A DNA stretch of 64,000 nucleotides from Mycolicibacterium sphagni (lineage in GTDB: Bacteria; Actinomycetota; Actinomycetes; Mycobacteriales; Mycobacteriaceae), in the NCBI RefSeq assembly GCF_002250655.1, contig NZ_NOZR01000004.1, positions 186,001 through 250,000 on the forward strand, in the 5' to 3' direction. The stretch's first letter is position 1, and each line of letters starts with the position of its first letter. The translations under genes were made by a program, and so were the position numbers. The notes under the pieces were generated by a model. The model was not told the DNA's origin and ran no database searches. It worked only from the letters and a program-made list of their open reading frames with translations. This document shows positions 19,901 through 28,929 of the stretch, in pieces.

Positions 19901-22900
19901 CGGCGGGCACTCGCTGCTGGCGACAAAACTGGTGGCCGCGATCCGCGAGGACTGCCGTGTCGAGGTCGGCGTGCGGGACGTCTTCGAACACGGCGCCGTC
20001 GGCGAGCTGGCTACACTGATCGACGAATTGCGCAAGGGCCAACCGAATTCAGCCCGGCCCGCGCTTGTCGCCCGCGCCGATAGCCAGCGTGCGGCGCTGT
20101 CGGCCGCGCAGCTGAGAAGCTGGTTCCAGTACCGCGTCGACGGTCCGAGCCCGGTGAACAACATCCCGTTCGCCGCGCGATTGACAGGTCCGTGCGACGT
20201 CGACGCACTCGTCGCCGCCGTCAGGGACGTGGTCACCCGTCACGAGATCCTGCGGACCGTCTACCGCGAGATCGACGGTGTTCCCCACCAGGTTCTCGAG
20301 GATGCAGACGCGATCGGTGTCCGGCATCTCCGCGGGCCTGACGGGGATTGGCTCACAGCGCAACTCGATGCCGAGCGCGCGCACCGCTTCGAGCTCGAAG
20401 CGGAACTGCCCATCCGCATCGCGGTGCTGAGCACGCCCGGTGAAATCGTGTTGTCGATGGTCGTGCACCACATTGCCGCCGACCACTGGTCGGCCGGTGT
20501 GTTGTTCACCGATGTACTCACGGCGTATCGCGCACGTCGGCAGGGGAGTGCGCCGTCTTGGCAGCCGCTGCCCATCCAGTATCGCGATTACGCGGCCTGG
20601 CAGGTCGAGCTGCTCTCCGATACCGAACTCATGGATGCCCAGCGGCAGTACTGGACCCGGCAGCTCGACGGGCTGCCCGAGGACACCGGGCTACGGCCGG
20701 ATCTGCCCCGGCCGCCGATGGCCGGTGGCTCGGGCGCGGCCATTCCGCTGCGGTTCGACGCTCAGGTGCGCGAGCGGCTCACCGCACTCAGCCGGGAGCT
20801 CGGCATCACCGAGTTCATGCTGCTGCAGACCGCCGTCGCTGTTGTCCTGAGCAAAGCCGGTGGCGGCCAGGACATCCCGCTGGGCACGCCGGTGGCCGGC
20901 CGTACCGACACCGAATTAGACTCGCTGGTCGGCTTTTTCGTCAACATCCTGGTGCTGCGCAACGATCTTTCGGGCAATCCGACGCTGCGGGAGACGCTGG
21001 TGCGCGCCCGGGACATGGCCTTGGCCGCCTATGCCAACCAAGACCTTCCGTTCGACCGGGTGGTCGACGCGGTCAACCCGGTGCGGTCGTTGTCGCGAAA
21101 CCCGCTGTTCCAGGTCGTCGTGCACGTCCGCGAGGAGCTGCCCGAGAACCAGCTGATCGAGGCCGGTGCGGACGGGGAGACCCGATTCACCGCACTGGAG
21201 CCGACATTCGACGTCGCGCACGCCGATTTGAGCGTCAACTTTTTCGTCGGCGACGACGGCTACCGCGGCCACGTCATCTACCGCACCGAGCTTTACCAAC
21301 CGTCGACGATGCAGCGATTCACCGCCTGGCTGGGCCGGGTCATCGAGGTCTTCGCCACGGACGCCGACACCAGCCTGCGCGACGTCAACCTGCTCGACGA
21401 TCTCGAGTACGACCAGGTGCTCGCGCAGAGCCGCGGACCCGTGTCGCCCGCCGACCGGGCCCGCACGGTTCCCGAGCTGCTCGAGGCTAGCCGGGCGTGG
21501 GGCACGGGTCGAGTCGCGCTGCGCTGCGGCGACCAACAACTCGATTACTCTGCGCTGCACCACCGTTCGGACCGATTCGCACACCTTCTGGCGCGCCACG
21601 GGGTCCAGCCGGGCTCGCTGGTGGGGATGTCGATGCGACGCGGTATCGATCTGGTGGTCGCCCTGGTGGGCATCATGAAAGCCGGTGCCGGCTTCTTCCC
21701 GCTGGACCCCGGCTATCCGGTGACGCGAAAGCAGCTGATGCTCGACGACGTCGCGCCCAAGGTCGTCGTGGTCACCGCGGAAGCTGCCGACGCGATGCCG
21801 GCCACAGACGGGGTCACGCTCATCTCGACCGACGACCCGGCGGTCCGCGCCGAGCTGGACGCCACCGACCCGGTCGCGCCGCTGGCGCCGCCGCGGCCCG
21901 ATGACCCGATGTATTTGATGTTCACCTCGGGGTCCACCGGAAAGCCCAAGGGGGTGGTGGGTACGCACCGGGCGATGAGTACCCGGTTGACCTGGCAGCT
22001 CAAGCACTACCCGGTGGCCGGCGAGGACATCCGGCTGGCGCAGGCGCCGATGACCTTCCTGGAGGGTTGCATCGAGACACTGGCCGGCCTGGTTGCCGGC
22101 TCGACGCTGATCGTCGCCGACGACGTCGAGCACCGCGATGCCGAGGCGCTGGCTGGGCTGATTGAGCGGCACTCGGTGGTTCAGGTCACCGGGGTTGCCA
22201 GCTTGGTGTCCGCACTCGTCGACAGCACCCCGGATGCCGTCCGGGGGCTGCGCCGGCTGGTGACCTGTGGCGAGCCGGTCAACGTCTCGCTGCTGCAGCG
22301 GCTGGTCGCTTGTGTCGGCGACAGCACGACCACCGAACTGCTGAACGCTATCGGCGCCACAGAAACCTCGGGCGCGCTGATCCGCGGCCCGCTCGACCTG
22401 CCCACCCCCAAGCTGGGCAAGCCGATGGAAGGCTCGCAGGTCTATCTTCTCGACGACGCGCTGCAGCCGGTACCGGTGGGGGTGGTCGGGGAGTTGTACT
22501 ACGCGGGGGAGCAGATCGCGCGCGGCTACTGGAAGCAGCCGGGTTTGACGGCGGCGCGGTTCATCCCGAATCCCTATGCCAGTGAGCCGGGTTCGCGCTT
22601 CTACCGCAGCGGGGACCGGGGGCGTTGGACCGAGGACGGCCGGATCGAATTCGTCGGCCGCACCGACCACCAGGTCAAGGTGCGCGGATTCCGTGTCGAG
22701 CTCGCCGAGGTGGAGGTCGCCCTCAAGGCCGCCGATGGGGTGGCCGTCGCTGCTGCATGCACCTGGGACGGACCAGGCGGCGCCACCCTGGCCGGCTACG
22801 TGGTGCCCCATGCGCCAGTGGACGACCCGGCGGCATTCGCCTCGGCGGTGCGCGAGTCGGTGTCTGCGGCACTGCCGGGCTACATGATCCCGGCAACGAT

Positions 22901-23339
22901 CACGGTGCTCGACTTGATGCCGGCGACGGAATCCGGAAAGCTGAACCGGCCCGGGCTGCCCCGACCCGAGGTGCACACCAGGGGAATCAGTGAGCCGCCC
23001 CGAACCGACACCGAGCGAGCGGTCGCCATCGCCATGGAACAGTTGCTCGGAGTCGCCGGGATCGGCAGGGACGACGACTTTTTCGCGGTCGGCGGGGACA
23101 GCATCCTGTCGGTGCAACTCGCCGCCCGGATGCGCGCCGCCGGATTGACGGTCCATCCCCGGATGATCTTCGAGTACCCCACCGTCGCGCTGCTGGCCGG
23201 TGCGGTCGACACCCAGGCAGAGCTGGGCGACGCTGCGGAGCGCGCTGACACACGCCACCGGCCGATGAGCGTGTCGGGACTGTCGACGGGCGATCTGGAC
23301 GCGCTCAAATCGTCGTGGTCGAAGGCACGCCAGTCGTGA
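16911..23339 (+). CDS. mbtE: Bimodular mycobactin NRPS, MbtE-like (C-A-PCP-C-A-PCP)
   Basis: A 2,142-residue synthetase, longer than the roughly 1,680-residue M. tuberculosis MbtE. Module 1: condensation (about 35-430, HHIAWDD at residue 168), adenylation (about 450-960, A3 near 608, FDVSIGE at 656) and carrier (Ser1001 in FALGGHSLL). Module 2: condensation (about 1055-1490, HHIAADH at 1186), adenylation (about 1510-2000, A3 near 1670) and carrier (Ser2064). By eye, the A1 pocket reads D-V-G-H-P-G-F-I-N-K, compatible with a modified Orn or Lys. The A2 pocket reads L-E-I-T-V-C-A-G-A-K: Leu1717 stands where the amino-binding Asp should be. No mbtC or mbtD precedes the gene. The second module probably installs the linker that those polyketide synthases supply elsewhere. 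Its stop overlaps mbtF (GTGA). Confidence 0.88.
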   Translation: MTETLATEQQRLELLRHKLAQRGLLAEPKAAVDPEAMTDGQRRMWFVQSIDATGALLNVAVSYRLAGDIDAARLRAAVDAVAARHPVLRTTYCTGIDGEPQPVVHDDLTPGWAEHDLSELSPQALGLRLDVLAQRAFTTPFDLSTEAPLRITLARVGPGEYVLLLVAHHIAWDDASWQIFFADLTRAYQGDVLAPASVPESPASGTDDADVEYWRALLVDPPEPLELPGPKGSAVPAAWRAQRCTSRLSADAVGAVTKLAQDTGATPYMVLLAAFSALVHRYTHADDFLVAAPVLNRNSGDVIGYYGNTVALRMRPNRWGTFRELVSEARDAAVGAFAHQRVNLDRVVRELNPDRRYGVERMARVGFGMREPGGDGFNPPGVECRRAEFRGQFAQLPLGVMVELTGGEAEVEVEYLTEMIDPRLARQFLDSFTVLLDDALAAPDRVLADLALLDEADAAWLYQVSHGEPFDCPAMTLGDLIAERASRQPDTTAVAYEGRRYTYREINEAANRHAHWLVAQGIGAEDRVAVLLDKSPELVITALGIAKAGAVYLPVDPEYPADRIAYILADADPKMVVREPIAGTEDLPARDPAPSDLLRPLGPDNTAYLIYTSGSTGLPKGVPVPHRPVADYFRWFAQEYQIGPDDRLLQVASPSFDVSIGEIFGVLAQGARLVIPRGDGLRDIGYLTDLLQREAITSMHFVPSLLGLFLSLPGVEQWRTLRRVPIGGEALPGELADKFHATFDALLHNFYGPTETVINASRFKVEGRQGPGVVPIGTPKINTTIHLLDDALRPVPVDVIGEIYIGGTQLAHGYYNRPVLTAERFVADPFNPGGRLYRSGDLARRNHNGDLEFVGRADEQVKIRGFRIELGEVAAAVTVDPSVGNAVVIAAELPQIGKSLIAYMTPAPGEFVDIERIKARVAAALPDYMVPAAYVVVEDVPVTANGKLDRAALPEPEIGPAVEYRAPVTETEREVAALFARLLGADEVGCDDSFFALGGHSLLATKLVAAIREDCRVEVGVRDVFEHGAVGELATLIDELRKGQPNSARPALVARADSQRAALSAAQLRSWFQYRVDGPSPVNNIPFAARLTGPCDVDALVAAVRDVVTRHEILRTVYREIDGVPHQVLEDADAIGVRHLRGPDGDWLTAQLDAERAHRFELEAELPIRIAVLSTPGEIVLSMVVHHIAADHWSAGVLFTDVLTAYRARRQGSAPSWQPLPIQYRDYAAWQVELLSDTELMDAQRQYWTRQLDGLPEDTGLRPDLPRPPMAGGSGAAIPLRFDAQVRERLTALSRELGITEFMLLQTAVAVVLSKAGGGQDIPLGTPVAGRTDTELDSLVGFFVNILVLRNDLSGNPTLRETLVRARDMALAAYANQDLPFDRVVDAVNPVRSLSRNPLFQVVVHVREELPENQLIEAGADGETRFTALEPTFDVAHADLSVNFFVGDDGYRGHVIYRTELYQPSTMQRFTAWLGRVIEVFATDADTSLRDVNLLDDLEYDQVLAQSRGPVSPADRARTVPELLEASRAWGTGRVALRCGDQQLDYSALHHRSDRFAHLLARHGVQPGSLVGMSMRRGIDLVVALVGIMKAGAGFFPLDPGYPVTRKQLMLDDVAPKVVVVTAEAADAMPATDGVTLISTDDPAVRAELDATDPVAPLAPPRPDDPMYLMFTSGSTGKPKGVVGTHRAMSTRLTWQLKHYPVAGEDIRLAQAPMTFLEGCIETLAGLVAGSTLIVADDVEHRDAEALAGLIERHSVVQVTGVASLVSALVDSTPDAVRGLRRLVTCGEPVNVSLLQRLVACVGDSTTTELLNAIGATETSGALIRGPLDLPTPKLGKPMEGSQVYLLDDALQPVPVGVVGELYYAGEQIARGYWKQPGLTAARFIPNPYASEPGSRFYRSGDRGRWTEDGRIEFVGRTDHQVKVRGFRVELAEVEVALKAADGVAVAAACTWDGPGGATLAGYVVPHAPVDDPAAFASAVRESVSAALPGYMIPATITVLDLMPATESGKLNRPGLPRPEVHTRGISEPPRTDTERAVAIAMEQLLGVAGIGRDDDFFAVGGDSILSVQLAARMRAAGLTVHPRMIFEYPTVALLAGAVDTQAELGDAAERADTRHRPMSVSGLSTGDLDALKSSWSKARQS
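17497..17532. repeat. Perfect 14-bp inverted repeat inside mbtE
   Basis: Arms CGTCAGTGCCGGAG and CTCCGGCACTGACG are separated by eight bases (17511-17518). The repeat lies in frame in a poorly conserved linker of the first condensation domain, about 590 bases into mbtE. So long a perfect stem in coding sequence is uncommon. It may be a small mobile hairpin element or a pause site. Confidence 0.85.
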
Positions 23340-26300
23340 CAAGTGCCGATATCGAAGACGTACTGGCGCTGTCGCCGCTCCAGTTGGGGCTGTACTCGCA
23401 CGCCACGCTGATCGGAGCCGACGCCGACGACCCCTACGTCATCGCGATGGCCGCCGATGTCACGGGGCCGCTCGACGTCGCGCTACTGCGTGAGTGTGCG
23501 GCGGCGATGCTGGTACGTCACCCCAACCTGCGCGCGAGCTTCTGGCATCAGGATCTTCCGCACCCGGTCCAGATCATCCCCGCCGCTGTCGAACTGCCGT
23601 GGCTGCAGGTACGTGCCGATGATGACGTGGCGGCAGCCGCGCTCAAAGAGCGCGAACGAAGCAGGCCCTTCAGCTTGCACGACGGCCCGTTGATTCGCTT
23701 CCTGCTCATCGAACTGCCCAGTCAGCGTTGGCGTTTGGTGGTCACCGCGCATCACATCGTGATCGACGGCTGGTCGCTGCCGGTGTTCATCGGTGAAATG
23801 CTCACGCTGTACCGGGCCGGCGGTAGCCCCGGAGTGCTGCCCGAGCCTCGGTTGTATCGCGACTACATCGGCTGGCTTGCCGACCGTGATCCCCAAGTCG
23901 GCGAACAGATCTGGCGTCAGCACCTGGCGGGGCTGCCAGAGCCGACGCTGCTCTCGCCGGCACTCGGTGGCGGCGGTTCGGGTCTGCCCAGGCAAACGAA
24001 GCTAACGCTGCCAGATGCCGAAGCCGAGCAACTGGCCGCCGCAGCGCGCGCGCGGGGTATCACCCTGAACTCGCTTATGCAGATGGCCTGGGCGTTGATC
24101 TTGGCCCGCCTGACCGGTCGTGACGACATCGTGTTCGGGGTCACCGTGTCCGGACGCCCGCCGGACCTGGCCGGCGTGGAGACCATGGTCGGATTGTTCA
24201 TCAACACCATTCCGCTTCGGGTCCTTCTGGATCCCAATAAAACTATTGCCCAGCATTGTTCGACTCTCCAGCGAGAGGCCGCCGAACTTCGCGACCACAG
24301 CCATCTGACGCATTCGCAGCTGCGGACCCTGGCTGGGGTCGGCGAGATGTTCGACACCTTGCTGGTCTACGAGAGCTTCCCGCCCGGAGACGTCGCCGGC
24401 GGGCAGGAGTTCGCCACCGGGCAGGTGAGTTTTCGCCCGGCCGCGATGGAAAGCCTGACCCACTTTCCGGTGACCATCGCCGCGTATCGAGCCACCGCCG
24501 AACTGACCTTGTTGGTCGAGGTCACCGACAATGCGCTCGGCCCCATGACCCCCTACCAGCTCGGGACCCGGATCTTGGCCACGATGCAGCGCCTGATCGA
24601 CATGTGGGATCGCCCGCTTGGTGCGGTGAGCATCCTGCTCGACGGCGAAGGCCGACATATCGATGCCCCCGTCAGTGCCGGCACCACACCCGCGCTCGGG
24701 GTGGCCGACCGATTCGCCGAAGCCGCTGCCGCCCATGCCGATTCGGATGCGCTGCGGTGGGCCGGCGGACAGCTGAGCTACCAGGAACTGCACGAACGGT
24801 CCGACCGCCTCGCCGGCTGGCTCGCCGAGCACGGTGTGCGGCGCGAGACCCCGGTGGCGATCCGGCTGCCGCGGGGCGCGGACTTTGTGGTCGCCATGTT
24901 CGGCGTCCTCAAGGCCGGCGGCATGTACGTGCCGCTGGAACCGGAGATGCCGGCCGGGCGGGTGGACTCGATTCTCACCCAGAGCGGTGCGGTCCTCGTA
25001 ATCGACGAACAGACTGTGGCCGCGTCGGAGACAGCGTCGCGATTCTCGGTTCCGGCCGATCCCTACCAAGCCGCCTACGCGGTGTTCACCTCGGGCACCA
25101 CCGGAGAACCCAAGGGCGTCATCGGAACCCACCAGGCACTGCTGGCCTACATCGACGACCACGGTGACCGCATGTTGCGGCCGGCGGCCGAACGCCTCGG
25201 CCGCCCCTTACGCGTCGGGCACGCGTGGTCGTTCGCATTCGACGCCGCCTGGCAGCCGCTGGCCGGGCTGCTGTTCGGCCACAGCGTGCACCTGATCGAC
25301 GAAACCGACCGCCGCGACGCCGAAGCGCTCGTCGAGATCATCGACCGGTACGGCATCGACATGCTCGACGTCACCCCGTCGCTGTTCACCAATCTGCGCC
25401 AGGCGGGGCTGCTGGATCGCGCAAACCTTTCGGTGCTGGCCCTGGGTGGAGAGGCGGTCGGGTCGGCGGATTGGACAGATATTCGCAAGGCCTGCACGGG
25501 TCCGCTGCTGGCCGCCCACAACTGTTATGGCCCAACCGAAACAACCGTCGAAGCCGTCGTGGCAGCGATCGCCGAGCACGACGCACCGGTGATCGGCTAC
25601 CCGACGCGCGCGACCAGCGCTGTCGTGCTCGACTCGTGGCTGCACCCGGTTCCCGACGGTGTCGTGGGCGAGCTGTATCTGGCCGGGGAGCAGATCACCC
25701 GGGGGTACCTGGGCCGTCCCGCCGAGACCGCGACGCGGTTCGTCGCCGCGCCGGGTGGTGGCCGGATGTACCGCACCGGTGACCTGGTGCGCCGAGATTC
25801 TGCCGGAGCGCTGTCGTTCATCGGGCGTGCCGACGCCCAGATCCAGGTGCGCGGGTATCGCGTCGAGCCTGCCGAAATCGAATCGGTGCTGGAAGAAGTG
25901 CCCGGCGTACGCAACGTTCACGTCGCCGTGCATCGGCAGGCGGCCGGCCCAAAGCTGAACGCCTATGTCGCCGGCGATGTGGCCGTGGCCGAGCTGCGGT
26001 CGCTGTTGCGAAGCCGGCTGCCGCGCTACATGTTGCCGCACCGGGTGATCGTCGTCGACACCATCCCGCTGACCGCCAACGGCAAGGTCGACGAGGCCGC
26101 CCTGGCCGCCACGTTCACTCCAGACGAAACCCCCGAGCGACCCCAGACTCCGACGGAAGTAGCTCTGGGTCAAGCGGTCTCGGAGCTACTGGACATCGCT
26201 GATGTGGATATCGACGCCGACCTGCTGGAGCTGGGGCTGGACAGCATTGTGGCCCTGTCACTGGTCCAGGCGGTGCGTCGCAGCGGAATGACGCTGCGGG

Positions 26301-27640
26301 CGCGGCTGGTCCTGGAGTGTGGCACGCTGCGCGAACTGGCCGCCGCCATGGATAGTGACATCGCCGAGCACATCGCCGCTGGACCTGAACCGCAGGGGCC
26401 GATCCCGGCTTTGCCCGCTGTGCACTGGCTCTACGAGCATGGTGATCCGCGACGCCTGGCTCAGGTCGAAGCCATTCAGTTGCCGCCGGACGCCACGGCT
26501 GAGCGGCTTCGGGTACTGCTGGACGGCATCGCCGCCGGACACGAGATGTTCCGCAGCCGCCTCGATCTGCCGACGATGACGTTCCTGCCTGGTGAGTTGC
26601 AGACGATTCCGCTGACCGAGGTGCAGGTCTCCGGTGAGATCGCCGACGCCGTTTCCGAGCATGCCCCGGCCGCGATCGACCGGCTCGACCCCGAGCGCGG
26701 CTACCTCACCGAGGCTCTGTGGCTGCACGGGCCCGGCGATGCGGGCGTCCTGGTTCTGGTCGTCCACGTGCTGGCGATGGACCCTGCGTCCTGGCGCATC
26801 GTGTTGGGTGAGCTGACGGCGAATTGGTCGACTGCCGGCGCACCGGCGGGCAGGAGCGAAGCGACCAGGGGAGTATCCCCGCTGGTGGGCGGCGAGCGGG
26901 TCAGTTATCGCCGGTGGGCGCACAGGCTCGTGGAGCGCGCCGCCGAGCTGGACACTGTCGAGTTCTGGGTGGCGCAACTCAATGGCGACGATCCGGCTTT
27001 GGGGGACAGACGAATCCGCCCCGACGTGGATCGATTCGGCGACCTCGCGATCACCGTGACGGTCACCGAGGCCGACGTCACCGCCGCGTTGTTAAGTGCA
27101 CCGGCGCCGATTCAGGATGTGCTGGCCGATGCCACCGCCCGGCTGATCGCCCGCTGGCGCGACGGCCGCGGCGACACCGGTTCGGTTCCGTTGGTGGCGC
27201 TGGAAAGCCACGGACGGACCGGGGTCGACGACACGGTCGGCCTGCTGAGCGCCATCTATCCGCTGCGTATCCGGCCCGGTGAGCCGATGCCCGAGATCAA
27301 CGGGGAGCCAATTGATTACGCGCTGCTGCGTTATCTACGAGCCGAGACCGCCGAACAGCTCAGCGGGTTCGGCGGCCCCCAGGTGCTGCTGAATTACCTG
27401 GGCAGGCTGGACCTCGACGCGGGGTCGCTGCTGAACCGGGGACTGCTCGCCCACGTCCCGATCATGACCGAGCCGAACGTCGCGGTGCGCCACGAGCTGA
27501 CCCTGGTCGCCGCGGTCGCCGGCGGAAAGCTGGTCACCCAATGGCGCACGTTGCCAGAGATTTTTAGCGAGGCCGATGTGGCCGCGCTGCAAGACATCTG
27601 GCGGGACACCCTCCGGGAGCTCAGTGGGGTGCCCCAATGA
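23336..27640 (+). CDS. mbtF: Mycobactin NRPS MbtF (C-A-PCP-terminal E-like domain)
   Basis: A 1,434-residue terminal synthetase that adds the last lysine, which becomes the hydroxy-caprolactam of mycobactin. Domains: condensation (HHIVIDG, His139), adenylation (FTSGTTGEPKG; pocket read by eye as D-A-Q-D-A-G-C-V-E-K, where the two extra acids suit a basic side chain), carrier (Ser970 in LGLDSIVAL), then about 400 residues of condensation/epimerisation type. In that last domain the active-site motif is degenerate (VHVLAMDP: the second His and the Asp remain). It may perform lactam release. The GTG at 23336 overlaps the mbtE stop, and the 3' end overlaps mbtG (ATGA). Length is close to the M. 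tuberculosis protein. Confidence 0.93.
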   Translation: MTSADIEDVLALSPLQLGLYSHATLIGADADDPYVIAMAADVTGPLDVALLRECAAAMLVRHPNLRASFWHQDLPHPVQIIPAAVELPWLQVRADDDVAAAALKERERSRPFSLHDGPLIRFLLIELPSQRWRLVVTAHHIVIDGWSLPVFIGEMLTLYRAGGSPGVLPEPRLYRDYIGWLADRDPQVGEQIWRQHLAGLPEPTLLSPALGGGGSGLPRQTKLTLPDAEAEQLAAAARARGITLNSLMQMAWALILARLTGRDDIVFGVTVSGRPPDLAGVETMVGLFINTIPLRVLLDPNKTIAQHCSTLQREAAELRDHSHLTHSQLRTLAGVGEMFDTLLVYESFPPGDVAGGQEFATGQVSFRPAAMESLTHFPVTIAAYRATAELTLLVEVTDNALGPMTPYQLGTRILATMQRLIDMWDRPLGAVSILLDGEGRHIDAPVSAGTTPALGVADRFAEAAAAHADSDALRWAGGQLSYQELHERSDRLAGWLAEHGVRRETPVAIRLPRGADFVVAMFGVLKAGGMYVPLEPEMPAGRVDSILTQSGAVLVIDEQTVAASETASRFSVPADPYQAAYAVFTSGTTGEPKGVIGTHQALLAYIDDHGDRMLRPAAERLGRPLRVGHAWSFAFDAAWQPLAGLLFGHSVHLIDETDRRDAEALVEIIDRYGIDMLDVTPSLFTNLRQAGLLDRANLSVLALGGEAVGSADWTDIRKACTGPLLAAHNCYGPTETTVEAVVAAIAEHDAPVIGYPTRATSAVVLDSWLHPVPDGVVGELYLAGEQITRGYLGRPAETATRFVAAPGGGRMYRTGDLVRRDSAGALSFIGRADAQIQVRGYRVEPAEIESVLEEVPGVRNVHVAVHRQAAGPKLNAYVAGDVAVAELRSLLRSRLPRYMLPHRVIVVDTIPLTANGKVDEAALAATFTPDETPERPQTPTEVALGQAVSELLDIADVDIDADLLELGLDSIVALSLVQAVRRSGMTLRARLVLECGTLRELAAAMDSDIAEHIAAGPEPQGPIPALPAVHWLYEHGDPRRLAQVEAIQLPPDATAERLRVLLDGIAAGHEMFRSRLDLPTMTFLPGELQTIPLTEVQVSGEIADAVSEHAPAAIDRLDPERGYLTEALWLHGPGDAGVLVLVVHVLAMDPASWRIVLGELTANWSTAGAPAGRSEATRGVSPLVGGERVSYRRWAHRLVERAAELDTVEFWVAQLNGDDPALGDRRIRPDVDRFGDLAITVTVTEADVTAALLSAPAPIQDVLADATARLIARWRDGRGDTGSVPLVALESHGRTGVDDTVGLLSAIYPLRIRPGEPMPEINGEPIDYALLRYLRAETAEQLSGFGGPQVLLNYLGRLDLDAGSLLNRGLLAHVPIMTEPNVAVRHELTLVAAVAGGKLVTQWRTLPEIFSEADVAALQDIWRDTLRELSGVPQ

Positions 27641-28929
27641 CCGAACGGCTGGCGATCATCGGGGCCGGGGCCAAAGCCGTGGCGGTGGCGGCCAAGGCCG
27701 CGACGATGCGGGACATGGGGGTGGCCACACCGGAAGTCGTGGCCGTCGAGCGTTCAGCAGTCGCGGCGAACTGGCGCTCGGGTGGCGGCTGGACCGACGG
27801 CCAACACCGGCTCGGCACCAGCCCCGAGAAGGATGTCGGCTTCCCGTACCGCTCGTCGATCCTGCCCGGGCGCAACGGCGAACTCGACGCGCGGATGATG
27901 CGGCTGAGCTGGCAGTCCTACCTGGTGAACACCGGACGCTTCGCGGAGTGGGTCGATCGTGGCAAGCCAGCGCCGACGCATGAGACCTGGGCGGCGTACC
28001 TGCGCTGGGTGGCCGACAGCGTTGGGCTCCAGGTCGTCGACGGCGAAGTCGTTCGGCTGTCCTTGTCCGGCCGCTCATGGGTGGTGCACTGCCGCGACGA
28101 CAGCGTCGAAGCCGACGCGGTGATGATCACCGGCCCAGGCCAGCCCGACAGATCGGTGCTGCCCGGACATCCGCAGGTCCTCTCCATCGCCCAGTTCTGG
28201 CGGATGGCCGCCGAGCACCAGCGCATCGACGCCGAACGAGTCGCCGTGATCGGCGGCGGCGAGACGGCCGCGTCGATGCTCAACGAACTGTTCAAACACC
28301 GGGTCGCGACGATCACCGTGATCTCACCCCAGGCGACGTTGTTCACGCGGGGCGAGAGCTTCTTCGAGAACAGGATGTTCAGCGATCCGACGGACTGGGC
28401 CGGACTGACGCTGTCCGAGCGCAGGGATGTCATGGCCCGCACCGACCGCGGGGTGTTCTCGGCGCGGGTTCAGGACTCGCTGCTGGCCGACGACAGGATC
28501 CGGCACCTGCGCGGCCGGGTCGCCCATGGGGTCGCTGCGGACGGCCGGATCCGGATCACCCTCCATACCGACCGACAGAGCGAACGCTTGGAGACCGTCC
28601 ACGGGTTCGACCTCGTGATCGACGGGTCGGGGGCCGACTCGCTGTGGTTCTTGCCTTTGCTGGGCCAGGATGTGCTCGACCTTCTCGAGGTCAGGTTGAA
28701 CGGTCCCCTGACCGGCGACCGGATGCAGCAGGCGATCGGTGACGATCTGGCGCTGGCCGGGGTGCGGCCGAAGTTGATCCTGCCCAACCTGTCGGGGCTC
28801 AATCAGGGTCCGGGATTTCCCAACCTGAGCTGCCTGGGCCTGCTCTCCGACCGTGTACTCGGCCTCGGTTCCCACACGTATCCCATAGACCGAACAATCA
28901 GGAGAAATGTTGACTACCAACCCCTTTGA
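27637..28929 (+). CDS. mbtG: Lysine N6-monooxygenase MbtG
   Basis: A 430-residue FAD- and NADPH-dependent N-hydroxylase that converts the epsilon-amino groups of the mycobactin lysines to hydroxylamines, giving two of the iron-binding groups. It has an N-terminal FAD Rossmann motif (IIGAGAKAV), the LGTSPEKDVGFPYRS segment, the NADPH motif VIGGGETAASML near residue 205, and the C-terminal FAD-binding LPNLSGLNQGPGFP region. Overlap with mbtF (27637-27640) and mbtH (28907-28929) indicates a coupled operon. Length matches the family (about 430). Confidence 0.95.
   Translation: MTERLAIIGAGAKAVAVAAKAATMRDMGVATPEVVAVERSAVAANWRSGGGWTDGQHRLGTSPEKDVGFPYRSSILPGRNGELDARMMRLSWQSYLVNTGRFAEWVDRGKPAPTHETWAAYLRWVADSVGLQVVDGEVVRLSLSGRSWVVHCRDDSVEADAVMITGPGQPDRSVLPGHPQVLSIAQFWRMAAEHQRIDAERVAVIGGGETAASMLNELFKHRVATITVISPQATLFTRGESFFENRMFSDPTDWAGLTLSERRDVMARTDRGVFSARVQDSLLADDRIRHLRGRVAHGVAADGRIRITLHTDRQSERLETVHGFDLVIDGSGADSLWFLPLLGQDVLDLLEVRLNGPLTGDRMQQAIGDDLALAGVRPKLILPNLSGLNQGPGFPNLSCLGLLSDRVLGLGSHTYPIDRTIRRNVDYQPL

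Noticed and set aside
20916..23342. Long open frame of about 800 codons antisense to mbtE
   Set aside because: High-GC codon bias keeps this frame open; the translation is low-complexity and shows no domain, whereas the sense strand has clear NRPS motifs.
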